A stretch of DNA of 64,000 nucleotides from Lineus longissimus (Eukaryota; Nemertea; Pilidiophora; Heteronemertea; Lineidae): positions 7,378,349 to 7,442,348 of the forward strand of contig NC_088318.1 of the NCBI RefSeq assembly GCF_910592395.1, read 5' to 3'. Within the stretch, counting starts at the first letter, position 1, and each line of letters opens with the position of its first letter. The notes under the pieces are model-generated. The model worked only from the letters and a program-made list of their open reading frames with translations, was not told the DNA's origin and did not search any database. This document shows positions 32,584-44,197 of this stretch, piece after piece. The position numbers and the translations under genes are program-made.

Positions 32584-33793
32584 GTTTACAGTATCCCACT
32601 ATTCACCTACAATAATGCTGCCTATGAGGGTTTTTTTTCACGCCCCAGTCGTGCCTCTACAAGATGTCATGCGGAGTCCAGACAAGAAGCGTGTGTCTGT
32701 ATTGGACGCGTTGCAAATGTAAGAAATAGCTGCCTGTTAATGAAATATTTTGGAACTATCAAGTTTGTGTATAAATAGCTGTGTGGAAAATATAGCAGGT
32801 GTTACACACTCTCATGCTCTTAGAGGCAGTGGCCGAAATTCTGGAAGAGCCCATTTTGTGAAGAAATTTTGACTATGTTTTTCCAAATCTGCCAGTAAAT
32901 GTACATATATTGTGGACACAGCCAGTCAAAACTGAGTGAAGAAGTTGCTGAGTGTCGACGAATACACAACCTACAGACTAAAGACGGTGTATGATTTTAA
33001 AGAGTTGAAAGATATCAAGGTGGAATGAAGTTACTGATGTTTATGAATAGTGTACAATAGTTGTTAAATTGTTAAAGTTTACTTATTACAAATTGCAGGT
33101 GTCTCCATTGGTTGCGAAAGCAAACTGGTGTCGCCAAGAGTTGCAGCTGGTAGATGATGACGACAATGCGTCCAAAATAACCGTGAAGTTATGGAATGAA
33201 AACGCAGGATTGGTAAATGATGGCCATGTGGACAAGAAAATTCGTATTGAGAATGTAGAGATAGATAGCTGGGGTAGTGCGATAGCAGTAAGAGATACGT
33301 GCCAAACGACTGTGAATATAAGTATGTGACTCAGGGAGTGAAAAAAACTAAGCCTGTTAACGAATTATTTGATTATAGATCTATACACTTGATTGGTAAT
33401 ATAGTTTACAAAAAAGTTATCATGCCAATTCATCTCATTTGAAAATACATTTTCGGGAGGATTTCCTGCTAACTTTTTGTAGAAGAGTCTTTTAGAAGAG
33501 TGCAGATAGTATTTCCCATTCACAAGTTCACTAGCATGGAATCACTGCCTTTAACACTGGCGTTTTTCAGTGAAATACATGTATAATTGCAGTGTGAAGA
33601 TATGTACAATGAAGTGGTCGTAGAAATTTTGGCGGTTGATGGTGAGCACGCAGTTGGCAAGTTGGTCGGCAGTGAAATTGCTTCCGAGTATACATTGGCA
33701 GATGCATGTGCCGAAGAATTAGCTGACGTTGATTTGCCTGCGGACTTCACAGTCAGATTCGAAGGACGAAAAATTGTCGAAATCGTGCACTAG
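32584..33793 (+). CDS. RPA-like OB-fold protein, 3' exons
   Basis: At least three exons: 32584-32718, 33099-33321 and 33593-33793. The first two join in phase 0 and give an OB-fold like those of replication protein A large-subunit homologues (ACVCIGRVAN, then RQELQLVDDDDNASKITVKLW, KKIRIENVEIDSWGSA). RPA-type OB folds bind single-stranded DNA. The last exon encodes MYNEVVVEILAVDGEH and VDLPADFTVRFEGRKIVEI and ends at TAG 33791-33793. The phases of exons 2 and 3 do not match directly, so a small exon, another splice site or a defect lies between them. Upstream exons and the start are not identified. It may be a host gene or belong to an element that carries RPA-like genes, such as a Helitron; no Helitron helicase is visible. 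Confidence 0.55.
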
Positions 33794-33886
33794 TTTTGTG
33801 ATGGACAGTCTTTTTTTTATCAGGAGTTTTCAAGAGTTCCTAGGTGAAATTGGTGAGGTCAGAAGTGTGCTGCCAAGTGTATATAT

Positions 33887-34712
33887 GTCCGAGGTCAGGT
33901 TTGGCTCATAGTTGGTTGTGCAAGTAAGATTGTAATAATTTGACAATGCTTGCGCAGAGCAAAGTGCTGACAAGCTGTAGTTAATTTAACTGTTGTTAAG
34001 GGGGTCCTCTGGTGTTGAAACGTATTTTTTTGTTGATAGGTTTAGGAAAGCCATATAATAGCCTATAGGGTATGGTGACCCTTGATGAAAGATTTTAATT
34101 TTTGGGCTCAGTGACCTGGTTGCCATGGTGACAGCGGCCATATTGGATTTTTGACCCTTCGCCCCTAGTGTCTAATTAGCTCACAAACCATAATTGATTT
34201 TGAGCAATTTCTTCAGAAATGTATTTCTGAGATACAAATCCACAAAGTAAGCCTTCCTGGCCTGATTTCATTGAAAAGTAAACATTTGGTGGGAAGTTGA
34301 ACACCTGGGGATACTAAATTACCGATATAATGTTTTGAGATGACCGCTGCCATTCAGTCCCCGTGCATAAATATTTTTCAAGCTGGCTCACTTTGTGCCC
34401 TAACATCTCCTGATGATATGTTCCAAATGCCAGCCCAATCCATGGGGTAGTTTCTGAGCTAATTAGACACTAAGCCACGTAGTTGGCTCAAAATGCAGTT
34501 CTGAGAAAATTGCATTACAAGTAATGCATTGTGATGCAAATGCATCAACGTATTACACAGTAAACACCCATTTTCAGACCTTTTCGTAGTTCAAATTTAA
34601 TCTCACCTCATTCAATGTTTTCTATTGTAAAGACTCCATTATATAAGCATGGTTTTGAAAAATGCCCAAACATTCAAATTTTCATATGTTTCAACACCAG
34701 AGGACCCCTTAA
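33887..34712. repeat. Direct repeat copy 1, containing a TTAA MITE (34000-34708)
   Basis: The ~820-bp segment recurs at 35440-36270 with few differences. Inside, GGGGTCCTCTGGTGTTGAAA and its reverse complement form the TIR of a 709-bp element flanked by TTAA (33996-33999, 34709-34712). The shared sequence begins ~110 bp before the MITE, so the repeat arose by duplication of the locus and not by two insertions. Confidence 0.8.
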
Positions 34713-35439
34713 TTGCCTTGTCATGACAATGAGGAACCGGCGCGATTGTTTTATCCGCCGCGTGGCGCTGCAATCAATCATACCAAAACTCTCCATTTCC
34801 AACACATTATTATGTTATTTCTGAGCCCGAAAACGATCGCTTAATTTCGACCGATTTCGGTGACGTTTGCATCTTCCTGCTTTAAATCTATTGAGCTATC
34901 AGTTTCTTAAGATAAATTTGCGGAAAATATGCGCGATGCCAGTTATTGGGCACGTTTTCTGCTGTTGAAATCCTGTGCAAAAATGTACGCAGTAGTTTCC
35001 CGCGATTGACCTCAAGCGACGTCAACAGACCAGAAAATGACGTCATGACATCAGAAGGTACAATCGATTGTGGCGCCGCTACTGGCATTTATCTTAACGC
35101 CGTTTCCTCATTGCATTTTATATTTAGGCCTGCTAGAACAGATGTTTTTGATTTTGTATTATCCAGAAGGAAAAAGTGTAATTTCTCATTTGAGAAAATT
35201 GTTGTCAATGCAAGGAGCTGAGACGATTCTCAATACTGTAAGATGGGAAATTTTCGTGGATTTGCAAAAATTCCTTGAAATAATTTAATTTTACGCTACT
35301 TAGTTTTGCGGATCAGACAACATCTTTCAATAAACTCTATTTAAAATTGCTGGTTTACGGTTATTATTTTCGCGGATTACAGACATCCGCAAAAACTGCA
35401 AAATTAAAAATACCGCAAAAATTCCCAGTTTTACAGTAA
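34713..35439. other. Spacer between the two repeat copies
   Basis: Non-coding. It holds several ORFs of 60-90 codons without domain-like composition and one ACGTCA-rich patch near 35020-35045. Confidence 0.5.
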
Positions 35440-36270
35440 TGTCCGTGGTCAGGTTTGGCTTATAGTTGGTTGTGAAAGTAAGATTGTAATAATGTGACAA
35501 TTCTTGCGCAGAGCAAAGTGCTGACAAGCTGTAGTTAATTTAACTGTTGTTAAAGGGGTCCTCTGGTGTTGAAACGTATTTTTTTGTTGATAGGTTTAGG
35601 AAAGCCATATAATAGCCTAGGGTATGGTGACCCTTGATGAAAGGTTTTAATTTTTGGGCTCAGTGACCTGGTTGCCATGGTGACAGTGGCCATATTGGAT
35701 TTTTGACCCTTCGCCCCTAGTGTCTAATTAGCTCACAAACCATAATTGATTTTGAGCAATTTCTTCAGAAATGTATTTCTGAGATACAAATCCACAAAGT
35801 AAGCCTTCCTGGCCTGATTTCATTGAAAAGTAAACATTTGGTGGGAAGTTGAACACCTGGGGATACTAAATTACCGATATAATTTTTTGAGATGACCGCT
35901 GCCATTCAGTCCCCGTGCATCAATTTTTTTCAAGCCAGCTTACTTTGTGCCCTAACATCTCCTGATGATATGTTCCAAATGCCAGCCCAATCCATGGGGT
36001 AGTTTCTGAGCTAATTAGACACTAAGCCACGTAGTTGGCTCAAAATGCAGTTCTGAGAAAATTGCATTACAAGTAATGCATTGTAATGCAAATGCATCAA
36101 CGTATTACACAGTAAAGACCCATTTTCAGACTTTTTTCGTAGTTCAAATTTAATCTCGCCTCATTCAATGTTTTCTATTGTAAAGATTCCATTATATAAG
36201 CATGGTTTTGAAAAATGGCCAAAAATTCAAATTTTCATATGTTTCAACACCAGAGGACCCCCCCCCCCCT
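35440..36270. repeat. Direct repeat copy 2 with TTAA MITE (35554-36269)
   Basis: It matches 33887-34712 from the same left flank (GGTCAGGTTTGGCT) onwards. The right TIR ends in an expanded run of about 12 C, and the right TTAA has become CTAA. Confidence 0.8.
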
Positions 36271-36739
36271 AATTGTGTGGCGGCCACGCGTCTTAGGCAG
36301 GTTTCCTCCCTCCTTCGTGATGATAATACCGGAGAGTCAAGTGCTATACACTTGGAGATGAGGAGTAACAGAGATACACGGAGATACCACAGAATTAGTC
36401 AAACAACGTCCGGATACCAAATTGAATAATAAGTAATTACAACAACAGTGTTTTCTTTTACAACTTTGTTTCACTCATGATTCCTGCTATATTTACACAA
36501 TGTACACTCTTCATATACCGTCACGCTCGGATTACAGTGCTCATCTAAAGATACGGCACAACAACAGGGGGAAGCATGAACCCACGGAGAGCGGATACTT
36601 CAAGTCTTACCGGCTATCAGGAATTGCGTCTACGGTATTAAATTGGAAAGGTTGGAGAGTCGAGGCACATCTAACATCTAAGAAAGGGGGCGGAGTTCAG
36701 ACACTTGAGCGTCTTAAATTAACCAAGTTAGACATTATT
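36271..36739. other. Unassigned sequence
   Basis: Two + frames (36202-36429, 36500-36742) have a mildly coding-like composition with many Arg and Ser but no domain I recognise. No splice evidence was found. Confidence 0.3.
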
Positions 36740-37195
36740 TAGTAATACACTCATCAGGGTCCGACATCGAGCCTATGTATATTCGTCTATTGTTCCAAAT
36801 TTGTCAGAGTCGCATTAACATCTGTATGTTCGTCAGAGCCGGACATCTAAATTAATGCGCATCTCTCAGTTTTTTAGGGTACCGTGTTAACATCTATGTT
36901 CATCAAAGTCGGGCATCTAAGTTAAAGCACATCTCAAAACGTCAGGGTAGCGTATTAACATCTATGTTCATCAAAGTTAAGGCACATCTCAAAACGTCAG
37001 GGTAGCGTGTTAACATCCATGTTCATCGAAGTCGGACATCAAAGTTAAAACACATCTCAAAACGGCAGAGTCCCGTATCAACATCTAAATTCGTGTGTAA
37101 GTCCGGCCCCGACGTGGAAATTCATCAAAGTCCAGCGTCAGCGTCAAAATCGATCAGAGTCCAAGCACGACGTCAAAATTATTCAGAGTCCAACC
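36740..37195. repeat. Degenerate ~60-bp minisatellite
   Basis: Six to eight imperfect units contain CATCAAAGTC-GGCATCTAAG-TTAA-GCACATCTCAAAA and GTATTAACATCTATGTT, varying between about 50 and 65 bp. Divergence rises toward the right end. Confidence 0.7.
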
Positions 37196-37207
37196 TTGCG
37201 CTAAACA

Positions 37208-37745
37208 GGGTAACCGGAAAAACGCCGACCGACCGACCGACCTACCGACCTGCCAACCTACCGTCATATGCAGTATCCCTTTCGCTTTTCTATAGCACAT
37301 GTATCTGTGTAGTGCCCAGCGCAATTCACGTGATGGATTCGGACATGTCTGACAGCAGCATCTTCAGTCAATTAAACCGGGAAAACGAGCCCACGCGGTA
37401 AGGAACTGATAACGATACTCTAAAGATTTAAAAGATATGCTTTGTCTACATGGTCGGTGGATATAAAAACATGATTTGGGCCTAATCTATGCACTGTAGT
37501 TTTCTACTCGTGTGTCTCGACCGATGCAATGCATGAACTGCAACGCGCAATATGCATTTGTTGTCATTTGAACAGCGCACGTGCGCTTGTTTACAATTTC
37601 ATTTCACATGACCTGCTATCGTGGATTGGATATATCACATTGACTTATGAGACCTGAGACTCAAATGCGAAACTCTTGGGTTAGTAGGTCGGTAGGTCGG
37701 TCGGTTGGTCGGTCGGTCGGTCGGTCGGCGTTTTTCCGGTTACCC
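37208..37745. mobile_element. 538-bp MITE with GACC tetranucleotide tracts in its TIRs
   Basis: The left end GGGTAACCGGAAAAACGCCG is followed by (ACCG)n. The right end is its reverse complement preceded by (GGTC)n. The TSD is not clear. No ORF is supported. Confidence 0.75.
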
Positions 37746-38097
37746 ACTTCCACCGCGACTACCACCATCATTCGGGACACGCCCTGTACATTTGCATTGT
37801 ATTGATCGTATCTAAAATCACAGGATCCTCAATTCAATGTATTACATTGTTTTTTCCCTTCCCACGACGTTGCGTCACGACGATTCTACTCTCCAAGGGC
37901 GCAGTCCGTGGATGCGTAATGCGCGCACCGCGTGGCGGAGAGCGTATGACGTTGTGATCGCAAATGCGCATGCGTCACGGCACGGAGATTGGATCGCGCT
38001 CTGCATGGAGCATGTCATGACTGGCGCTGACGTCGCATGGCGGGGAGCTGTGGAACGACGCTGAAATCCTGTTTTGAGCTGGTTCTGAGGCGCTGTT
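37746..38097. other. Upstream region of the next gene
   Basis: GC-rich, with undepleted CpG (37860-38060). This could be a promoter region. No TATA box or start exon is identified. Confidence 0.35.
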
Positions 38098-39708
38098 GTG
38101 CGGTCTGCAGAAGCAGGAGATGGAGAAGAAAACGGGACTCCGAAGTTTAAGTCCAATGGTGTTGGTGTGGAGGAGAAGAAGTTGATACAATGCGTATATG
38201 AGGAGTATTCTGCCACCCTTCCATCAAGAAAATCAGTAAAAGATGGGAATCATCGATCTATTTTGACAAGAACGATGAAAGCGATGTACCTTGACACGTA
38301 CTTAAAAAGATCTCCCACTCCTGTGTCCTTTTCAACATTTGCTGCGCACCGTCCAAAGGCATATCTTTCCGTGAAGAAAACTCCATTAGTTCAGTGCCTC
38401 TGTCAAAAATGTGCTAACTGTGACCTCAAATTAAAAGTCCTCAACACTCTGCGAAGTACTCTGAAGCTTGAAGATGCAGCAATAAAAGATCGCTATGATT
38501 GTGTGAATCTGTCTCTGTGCCCCAAGGAAGATGGTAAAGTGCACAACATGAAGTGTATCGAACGAAAATGCGACAGCTGTGGAGTGGCACGTCTGGCTGA
38601 ACATTTTAAACCCATCCTAGATCTGGCTGAAACTGACAAGACACTGGGACCAAACGTGAAATGAGTGGGAAGTAGCGAAGATGAATCTCAATGGCCGTGA
38701 CGTCACCTCCAAAACTCGCGTTGTGAAGAATGGAAAAGTGTCTGTACTGATCGAGAAACTTTGTGATGATGTGAGCTCCTTTGCAAAACATCTGTTTGTT
38801 GCATCATGGCAATCCCATCAAATGAAGTCCCTGAAGGCAAACCTGCCAGATAAATCAGTTCTGGTACATGCTGACTTCGCTGAAAATTACAGATGTGAAT
38901 TCCAGGACGAAGTGCAGGATGCACATTATTCTTACAGCCAGGTCACAGTGCATCCTGTGGTGTGTTACTATAAGTGCCATGCTTGCTCAGAGAACGTGAA
39001 AGAATCCCTTGTTTTTCTGTCCCCGGATTTGAAGCATGATGCCAGTGCTGTCCATACGTTTATGGAGACTGTTGACAATCTTCTCAGGAACACACGGCAT
39101 TTGAAGTATGACTCGATGATCCAATTTACCGATGGGTGTGGTTGCCAATATAAATCTAAAGAACCATTTGCAGACATTTCGTGCGGTCTTGGGAAAACGA
39201 AGGCTGGTCTTGGGAAAACGAAGGTGGAACGACATTTCTTCGGAAGCAATCATGGGAAGGGCGCCTGTGATGGACTGGGGGCAGTCATAAAGCAAGCAGC
39301 ACACAAAGCTGTTATCAGCAGGGAGACTCGAAATGGTATCCAGGGCCCAATCTCATGAAAGGCTGCTAAATTAGCTGCATACTAGGGGTTAGTTGGCTTC
39401 TAAATCACTAGTTGCCATCTTGTTAGTTGACTTCTAAATTTCTTTTCACGAAACGACACTAGGGACCCAGCTAACTAGTTGCCAGGTAGGTAGGAAAAGT
39501 AGTTGTTAACTAAAGTGTGGAGAGACGTCCAAACCACATAAACCACAGCATGTCAATTTCAATTTCAATGGGCCGAGTGCTGACTTTGAGGACATTTAGG
39601 TCATTAGGGGTCAGTCATGGGGATAAATCTATGCATTGTGTGCAATCTTCATGTCTATCATAGCACTGTGCTGCACAGACAGACTGTGCTTTTCGCCCTA
39701 CAGTAAAG

Positions 39709-40572
39709 ATGTCCCAGAAAAGGCAGCGTAAGGCAAATTACAGCCAGGATGAAAACCTTTTCCTGTCGCAGAAGTACGAGGAATTTAAAGACAATATAGA
39801 TGCAAAACAAAAGGATGTAAACACAAATCGAAGAAGAAAGAGGCCTGGGAAAACATCCTTACGCAGCATCGTGCCCGATTTCCAGACACTAATCGGTCAT
39901 TGGATGACCTTAAATCTCGGCTGACGAAACTGAAGTCAGAGTCGCGGGAAATCGCACAGCAGCAGAAAAAGTCACGAGCAAAAACAGGTGGTGGAGCCAA
40001 ATCCAGCACAACAGAAGATGCTTGATCTTTGCGCAGATACTCCGGGGTTTCAGGGTTTGACTGGGGTCGAGTCTGGAGTAACAGCAAAGTCGGTTGGACA
40101 AGATGACTTTGGTACTAAAAATAATTAAGTGTAGCCACTTGCTTCCTTTTAAAATCCACCTCTCTTGATGAACACTTCATACTAGTATTACAACTGAAAT
40201 TTTTCAAGTGTCTCCAAAGGAGTTTAGTCTTAGTGATGTTCCACTTTCTTTACAGAATCGGATAGCAGTGATGTACATGTAGGAGAATTATTAACCGATG
40301 TCCATGAAATTGATACGCCTAAGCCAAGTTCATCAAAGTCGGCTACCAGGGGCTGCTGCAGTCCCACGTCATCCAAGAAGCTAAAGAAAGATGAAGCATA
40401 CAACAGTCTCATTGAAACAGAAAGGGAGAACATGCTCATCAAACGTCAGAATTTGGTACTAAAACAAGAGAAGCTGAAATTGCAAATTAAACTGTTAAAG
40501 CGCCAATTAAATGATGAAAACCCACCATCGCTATTGCAGACTGAAGAAGGAAGTGTTTTGTTTCAATTGTAA
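39709..40572 (+). pseudogene. Myb/SANT-like protein of the Harbinger element, frameshifted
   Basis: Exon 1 starts at ATG 39709 (KANYSQDENLFLSQKYEEFK, a SANT/Myb-like helix) and continues with AWENILTQHRARFPDTNRSL in another frame, so one base is off near 39828-39835. A second shift is likely near 39985-40000, because the family-like QQKMLDLCADTPGFQGL is again in another frame. A GT donor after 40111 and an acceptor TCTTTACAG before 40253 join it to exon 2 (ends TAA 40570-40572), which has a basic/coiled-coil tail (LVLKQEKLKLQIKLLKRQ). This is the DNA-binding partner of the transposase. Two frameshifts suggest this gene is no longer functional. Confidence 0.65.
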
Positions 40573-40727
40573 TTATACTTAGATTTGGTGTATAGCGTAG
40601 CGGCAGAGACAGGGAACCAGTCTAGTACAGCAGTGAAGTTATGCTATCAGTGAAGTTCTACTTTTGGTACATAACATATGTATAACATCATGTAGATGTG
40701 TCAACTATCATTGTCTAGATAGTCCCA

Positions 40728-41768
40728 TTAAAACCTATTCTGAATCAACAACGTTCTTGCTCTATGTCCATTAGCAATGTCAAAATTTCCGTGGTAGTCT
40801 TCAGCTCGGACCTCCTCTCGTACTGGTCCAGGGTACTCAACATCCGGCTCATTTCGGTCCACTGCAATGTTATGCAGCACAGCCGTGGCAGCAATAACCT
40901 TACAGGTACTCTTTGGGTCTTTCAATCTACTCTCGAGATGGAGAAGATAAAAGCGACGCTTCCATCTCCCAATGGTTTGTTCCACCAACACCCGTGTAGA
41001 CTTATGGGCAGCATTGTATCGACGCTCTGATGCTGTGGTTGGATTCAAGAGTGGTGTCATCAACCAGTTGCGACATGGATAACCACTATCACCAAGGATG
41101 AATGCTTGAACCAAACCAGCCTCCATTGTGTCCCAAACCTGGCTTGATCTGAGAATTCGGCTGTCATGCGCCGAGCCAGGCCATCTATCAACTAGATTTA
41201 TCCACTTGCCCCTATGGTCACACATCACTTGCACGTTAATCGAATGATAACCCTTTCTGTTCACATAGTCAATTTCGTTTTGATGTGGTGAGATAATCCA
41301 GACATGAGTCCCATCGACACACCCTATCACACCAGGAAAGTGTCGCATTTGGTAGAAACCATCCTTAATGGGTCCTAATTCATTCCCCTCCGGAAATTTG
41401 ATGAAATCATTTATCCTTCCAGCCAAGGCACTGGAAACACGATGGATTGCTCGGTTAGCAGTTGCCGGTGACACTTGCAACGGATCTCCGACAACCTTAT
41501 GGAATGTCCCTGTCCCGTAATACTGCAGGGCAATGAGGACTTGTTGATATGGAAGTAGGGCACTGCTTCGTCTTGTTGGATGCTCAATATGTGGGGTGAC
41601 TAAGTCAGTGATGAACATGATCCCATTTCGAGAGAATCTGTATCTCTGAAGCAATTCCCCGTCACTAAAGATGTCCAGAGGATTCCGACGATCTCTAAAA
41701 ACTCGCTCTCGTCGTAAAGCGCGGCGCCTCTCCACAAGTTCCGCAAGCTCAAATATCCTTCTTGCCAT
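40728..41768 (-). CDS. HARBI1-like transposase, intact 346 codons
   Basis: Single uninterrupted ORF from ATG 41768. The N-terminal region is basic (RRRALRRERVFRDRRNPLD), followed by a helical HTH-like part (LLPYQQVLIALQYYGTGTFH, QVSPATANRAIHRV). The nuclease motifs are canonical: GCVDGTHV (D152), GSAHDSRI, LGDSGYPC (D227) and VEQTIGRWKRRF (E263). The C-terminal ATAVLHNIAVDRNEPD is the usual family ending. Length matches full-size HARBI1 relatives. It is only distantly similar to the transposases at 375-2373 and belongs to another Harbinger family. It is the one transposon protein in this window with no visible defect apart from the one at 375-1631. Confidence 0.9.
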   Translation of the reverse strand: MARRIFELAELVERRRALRRERVFRDRRNPLDIFSDGELLQRYRFSRNGIMFITDLVTPHIEHPTRRSSALLPYQQVLIALQYYGTGTFHKVVGDPLQVSPATANRAIHRVSSALAGRINDFIKFPEGNELGPIKDGFYQMRHFPGVIGCVDGTHVWIISPHQNEIDYVNRKGYHSINVQVMCDHRGKWINLVDRWPGSAHDSRILRSSQVWDTMEAGLVQAFILGDSGYPCRNWLMTPLLNPTTASERRYNAAHKSTRVLVEQTIGRWKRRFYLLHLESRLKDPKSTCKVIAATAVLHNIAVDRNEPDVEYPGPVREEVRAEDYHGNFDIANGHRARTLLIQNRF

Positions 41769-43674
41769 GTTTACTTGTTCTCTCGTCGATGCCAGTCAGG
41801 CAAATGATAAAATAGTTGACAACTAGAGATTTAGAGGTGCCCCAGATCATCTCTAACTTTAGCAGTCAACTTAGCATGTAACTAGGCCTAGTGACATTTC
41901 ATGAAAAACACTTAGAATGCAACTAGGGATAACAGCCAACTACAGGCCAAATTAGCTGTCAACTAGGCTTAGAAGCGTTTCATGAGATTGGGCCCAGAAC
42001 GCTAATGACATGTATGCCTACATGCAGGAAAAGATGACTATCCCCAATGTTAACGAGAACGGAACTTGCTGCCACACTCCTCGTGTGTTCTTTCTCATCA
42101 ACGATATCAAAAGGGATGAAACCAGACAAACCAGAAAACCGAAACGTCCACTACCCGGAACTCGCTCCCTTCATTCAATGAAGGGGGTAAAACCAGGAGT
42201 TGTAAAATACAGGGAGCTGACATGTTTTTGCTTTGCATGCCGCAACAATGATTTTGTAAGATGCAGCAACAAAGATATTGTTGGTGCTTGGAAAACCTGG
42301 CACATGGACATTCCCATTGACATAACTGAAGCAACCAGCAAGGTGAAGGATAAAGCATCGAATGTCAAGGACACTGACACAAATAATGAGGTAGAGGATA
42401 ATGAAGCATCCAGGGTTAAGGACAAAGGCCAAGGCTAAGATCAAGGCTAAGGCCACTACGAGTACAAGGAAAAAAGGTTCCTGTAAGCAAAAGAAGCCTC
42501 CATCCAAAATGAAAAAAGGAACGAAGACAAGCTCAAATGCAGCAAAACAGCGCAGCTATTTCTTTGAAAAGTCTCATTTGGAGTTAAAGAAGGTCAAAAC
42601 ATATCAAGAACTTGCTCCAAAATGTGCAGAAATAACTGAAAACATGAGAGTCTTTAACTTATGCGGGAAACCAAGAGAACTGGAAGGACGAATCGACAAA
42701 TTAGCAACTACGTACATACCAAAAGAACATAAGGGAGCGCATACGTATGCGATTCAAGTCCTCGGTGATGGCAATTGTCTTCCACGATGCGGAAGCATGT
42801 TTTGCTATGGTACAGAGGAAAGAGCCAAGGAAATCTGTGTGAGAACAATTGTCGAATTGGTAGCCCATGAAAATGACTATTTGGATGATGACTATCTCAC
42901 AAAAGGCTTAGAGTTCAAGGAAGGGAAGCAGGAAAGCTGTGCGAAGATGTTCGCTTCATTTTCCGACCAGTTTGTGCCAGGGACAAAGTTATGTGATGAA
43001 AAAGTGAAAGAGCTATACCGTTGCGAAGTGATGAAGATTTTGAAGGATAGTTCCTTTATAGGGATTTGGCAAATGTTTGCCATGGCATCAGTGATACAAT
43101 GCCGTGTCATGTCGCTTTACCCTGACCACTGCACTGGGATAGTGCGAAAATATCTTCACCGCATCATACAGTCAAGGGTTCTGAACAGTGAAGACATGGA
43201 CGATGTAGCCCACATTCTTTGGACCAGCAATCGTGATGATGTGAAAAGACAATCGATACACTGGATTCCAAATCACTTCGTCCCAGTATTCAACTGCATC
43301 AGGTAAGGGTAAAATTCATGCAAAAACAAGTTGATTATGAATTGAAAATGCCTTCAGGTAGGCCTACATTTCATACAAAAAATACAATGCTTTAATCAAA
43401 ACGTCCGGTACAATTAACCTTTCCCCCTGCATCAGTCGCATGATTTTGCAGTTGACCATCCATACATGACACATTTCTATGGATTTTGATTGCAGTCCTT
43501 CCGTGTGTCTTCCAACTTGTCCTGATATGTCTGCAACCTCTGGACCCTCTCCACTACCGGTACCTGTGCAGCCAAATGAAGATGATGAAGATGTGATTCT
43601 GAGGTAAGGCATGACTCATTTGAGTTTTTTATTTAGAATATTGTTAACTCTGTATAAATCAAAGTTACTTTCAG

Positions 43675-44197
43675 ATGCTTCCATTTTAACAAAGTAATGT
43701 ACTCATTATGCCTTTCTGTTCCTTTCCAGTCCTACCGACCCTGTCCGTGGCGAATCTGTGTGTCCACCATCGAGCATCAGTGCTGATCGATGTGGATCGA
43801 ACTCAATCCTCATGCCGCCAGAGGAAACTAAGATTGTGGAAGTTTCGAGGTGAGGCAAATAAGTTTAATTTGTCTAGTGGGAATTGTATGTCAACTCGAG
43901 TACATTCTCTTTCAGCTATGCTATGCATCCATTCAGATGCTTCCATTAGAACAAAGTAATGTACTCATTATGCCTTTCTGTTCCTTTCCAGTCCTACCGA
44001 CCCTGCCCATGGCGAATCTGTGTGTCCACCATCGAGCATCAGTGCTGATCAATGTGGATCGAACTCAATCCTCATGCCGCCAGAGGAAACTAAGATTGAG
44101 GGACTTTCGAGGTGAGGCTATTAAGTTAAATTTGTCTAGTGGGAATTGTTTGTCGACTCGAGTACATTCTCTTTCAGCTATGCTATGTGTCCATTAG
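43675..44197 (+). repeat. Tandem 262-bp duplication containing one coding exon
   Basis: 43675-43936 and 43937-44197 are near-identical, each holding a 120-nt exon with its own CAG acceptor and GTGAGG donor (43730-43849 and 43992-44111). Both exons keep the same phase, so the protein would contain the PTDP-GESVCPPSSIS segment twice. Confidence 0.85.

Larger units (their letters stand above)
39344..41994. mobile_element. 2.65-kb PIF/Harbinger element with 3-bp TSD CAG
   Basis: The ends GGCCCAATCTCATGAAA and reverse complement are flanked by CAG (39341-39343, 41995-41997). The host reading frame is continuous when one CAG is kept, so the edges are exact. A 3-bp TSD and the two genes inside (Myb-like and HARBI1-like, convergent) define the superfamily. 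Subterminal copies of AACTAG and AGTTG words lie inside both ends. Confidence 0.9.

Noticed and set aside
36202-36742. Two short plus ORFs considered as recombinase exons
   Set aside because: No tyrosine-recombinase catalytic pattern and no splice sites could be shown.
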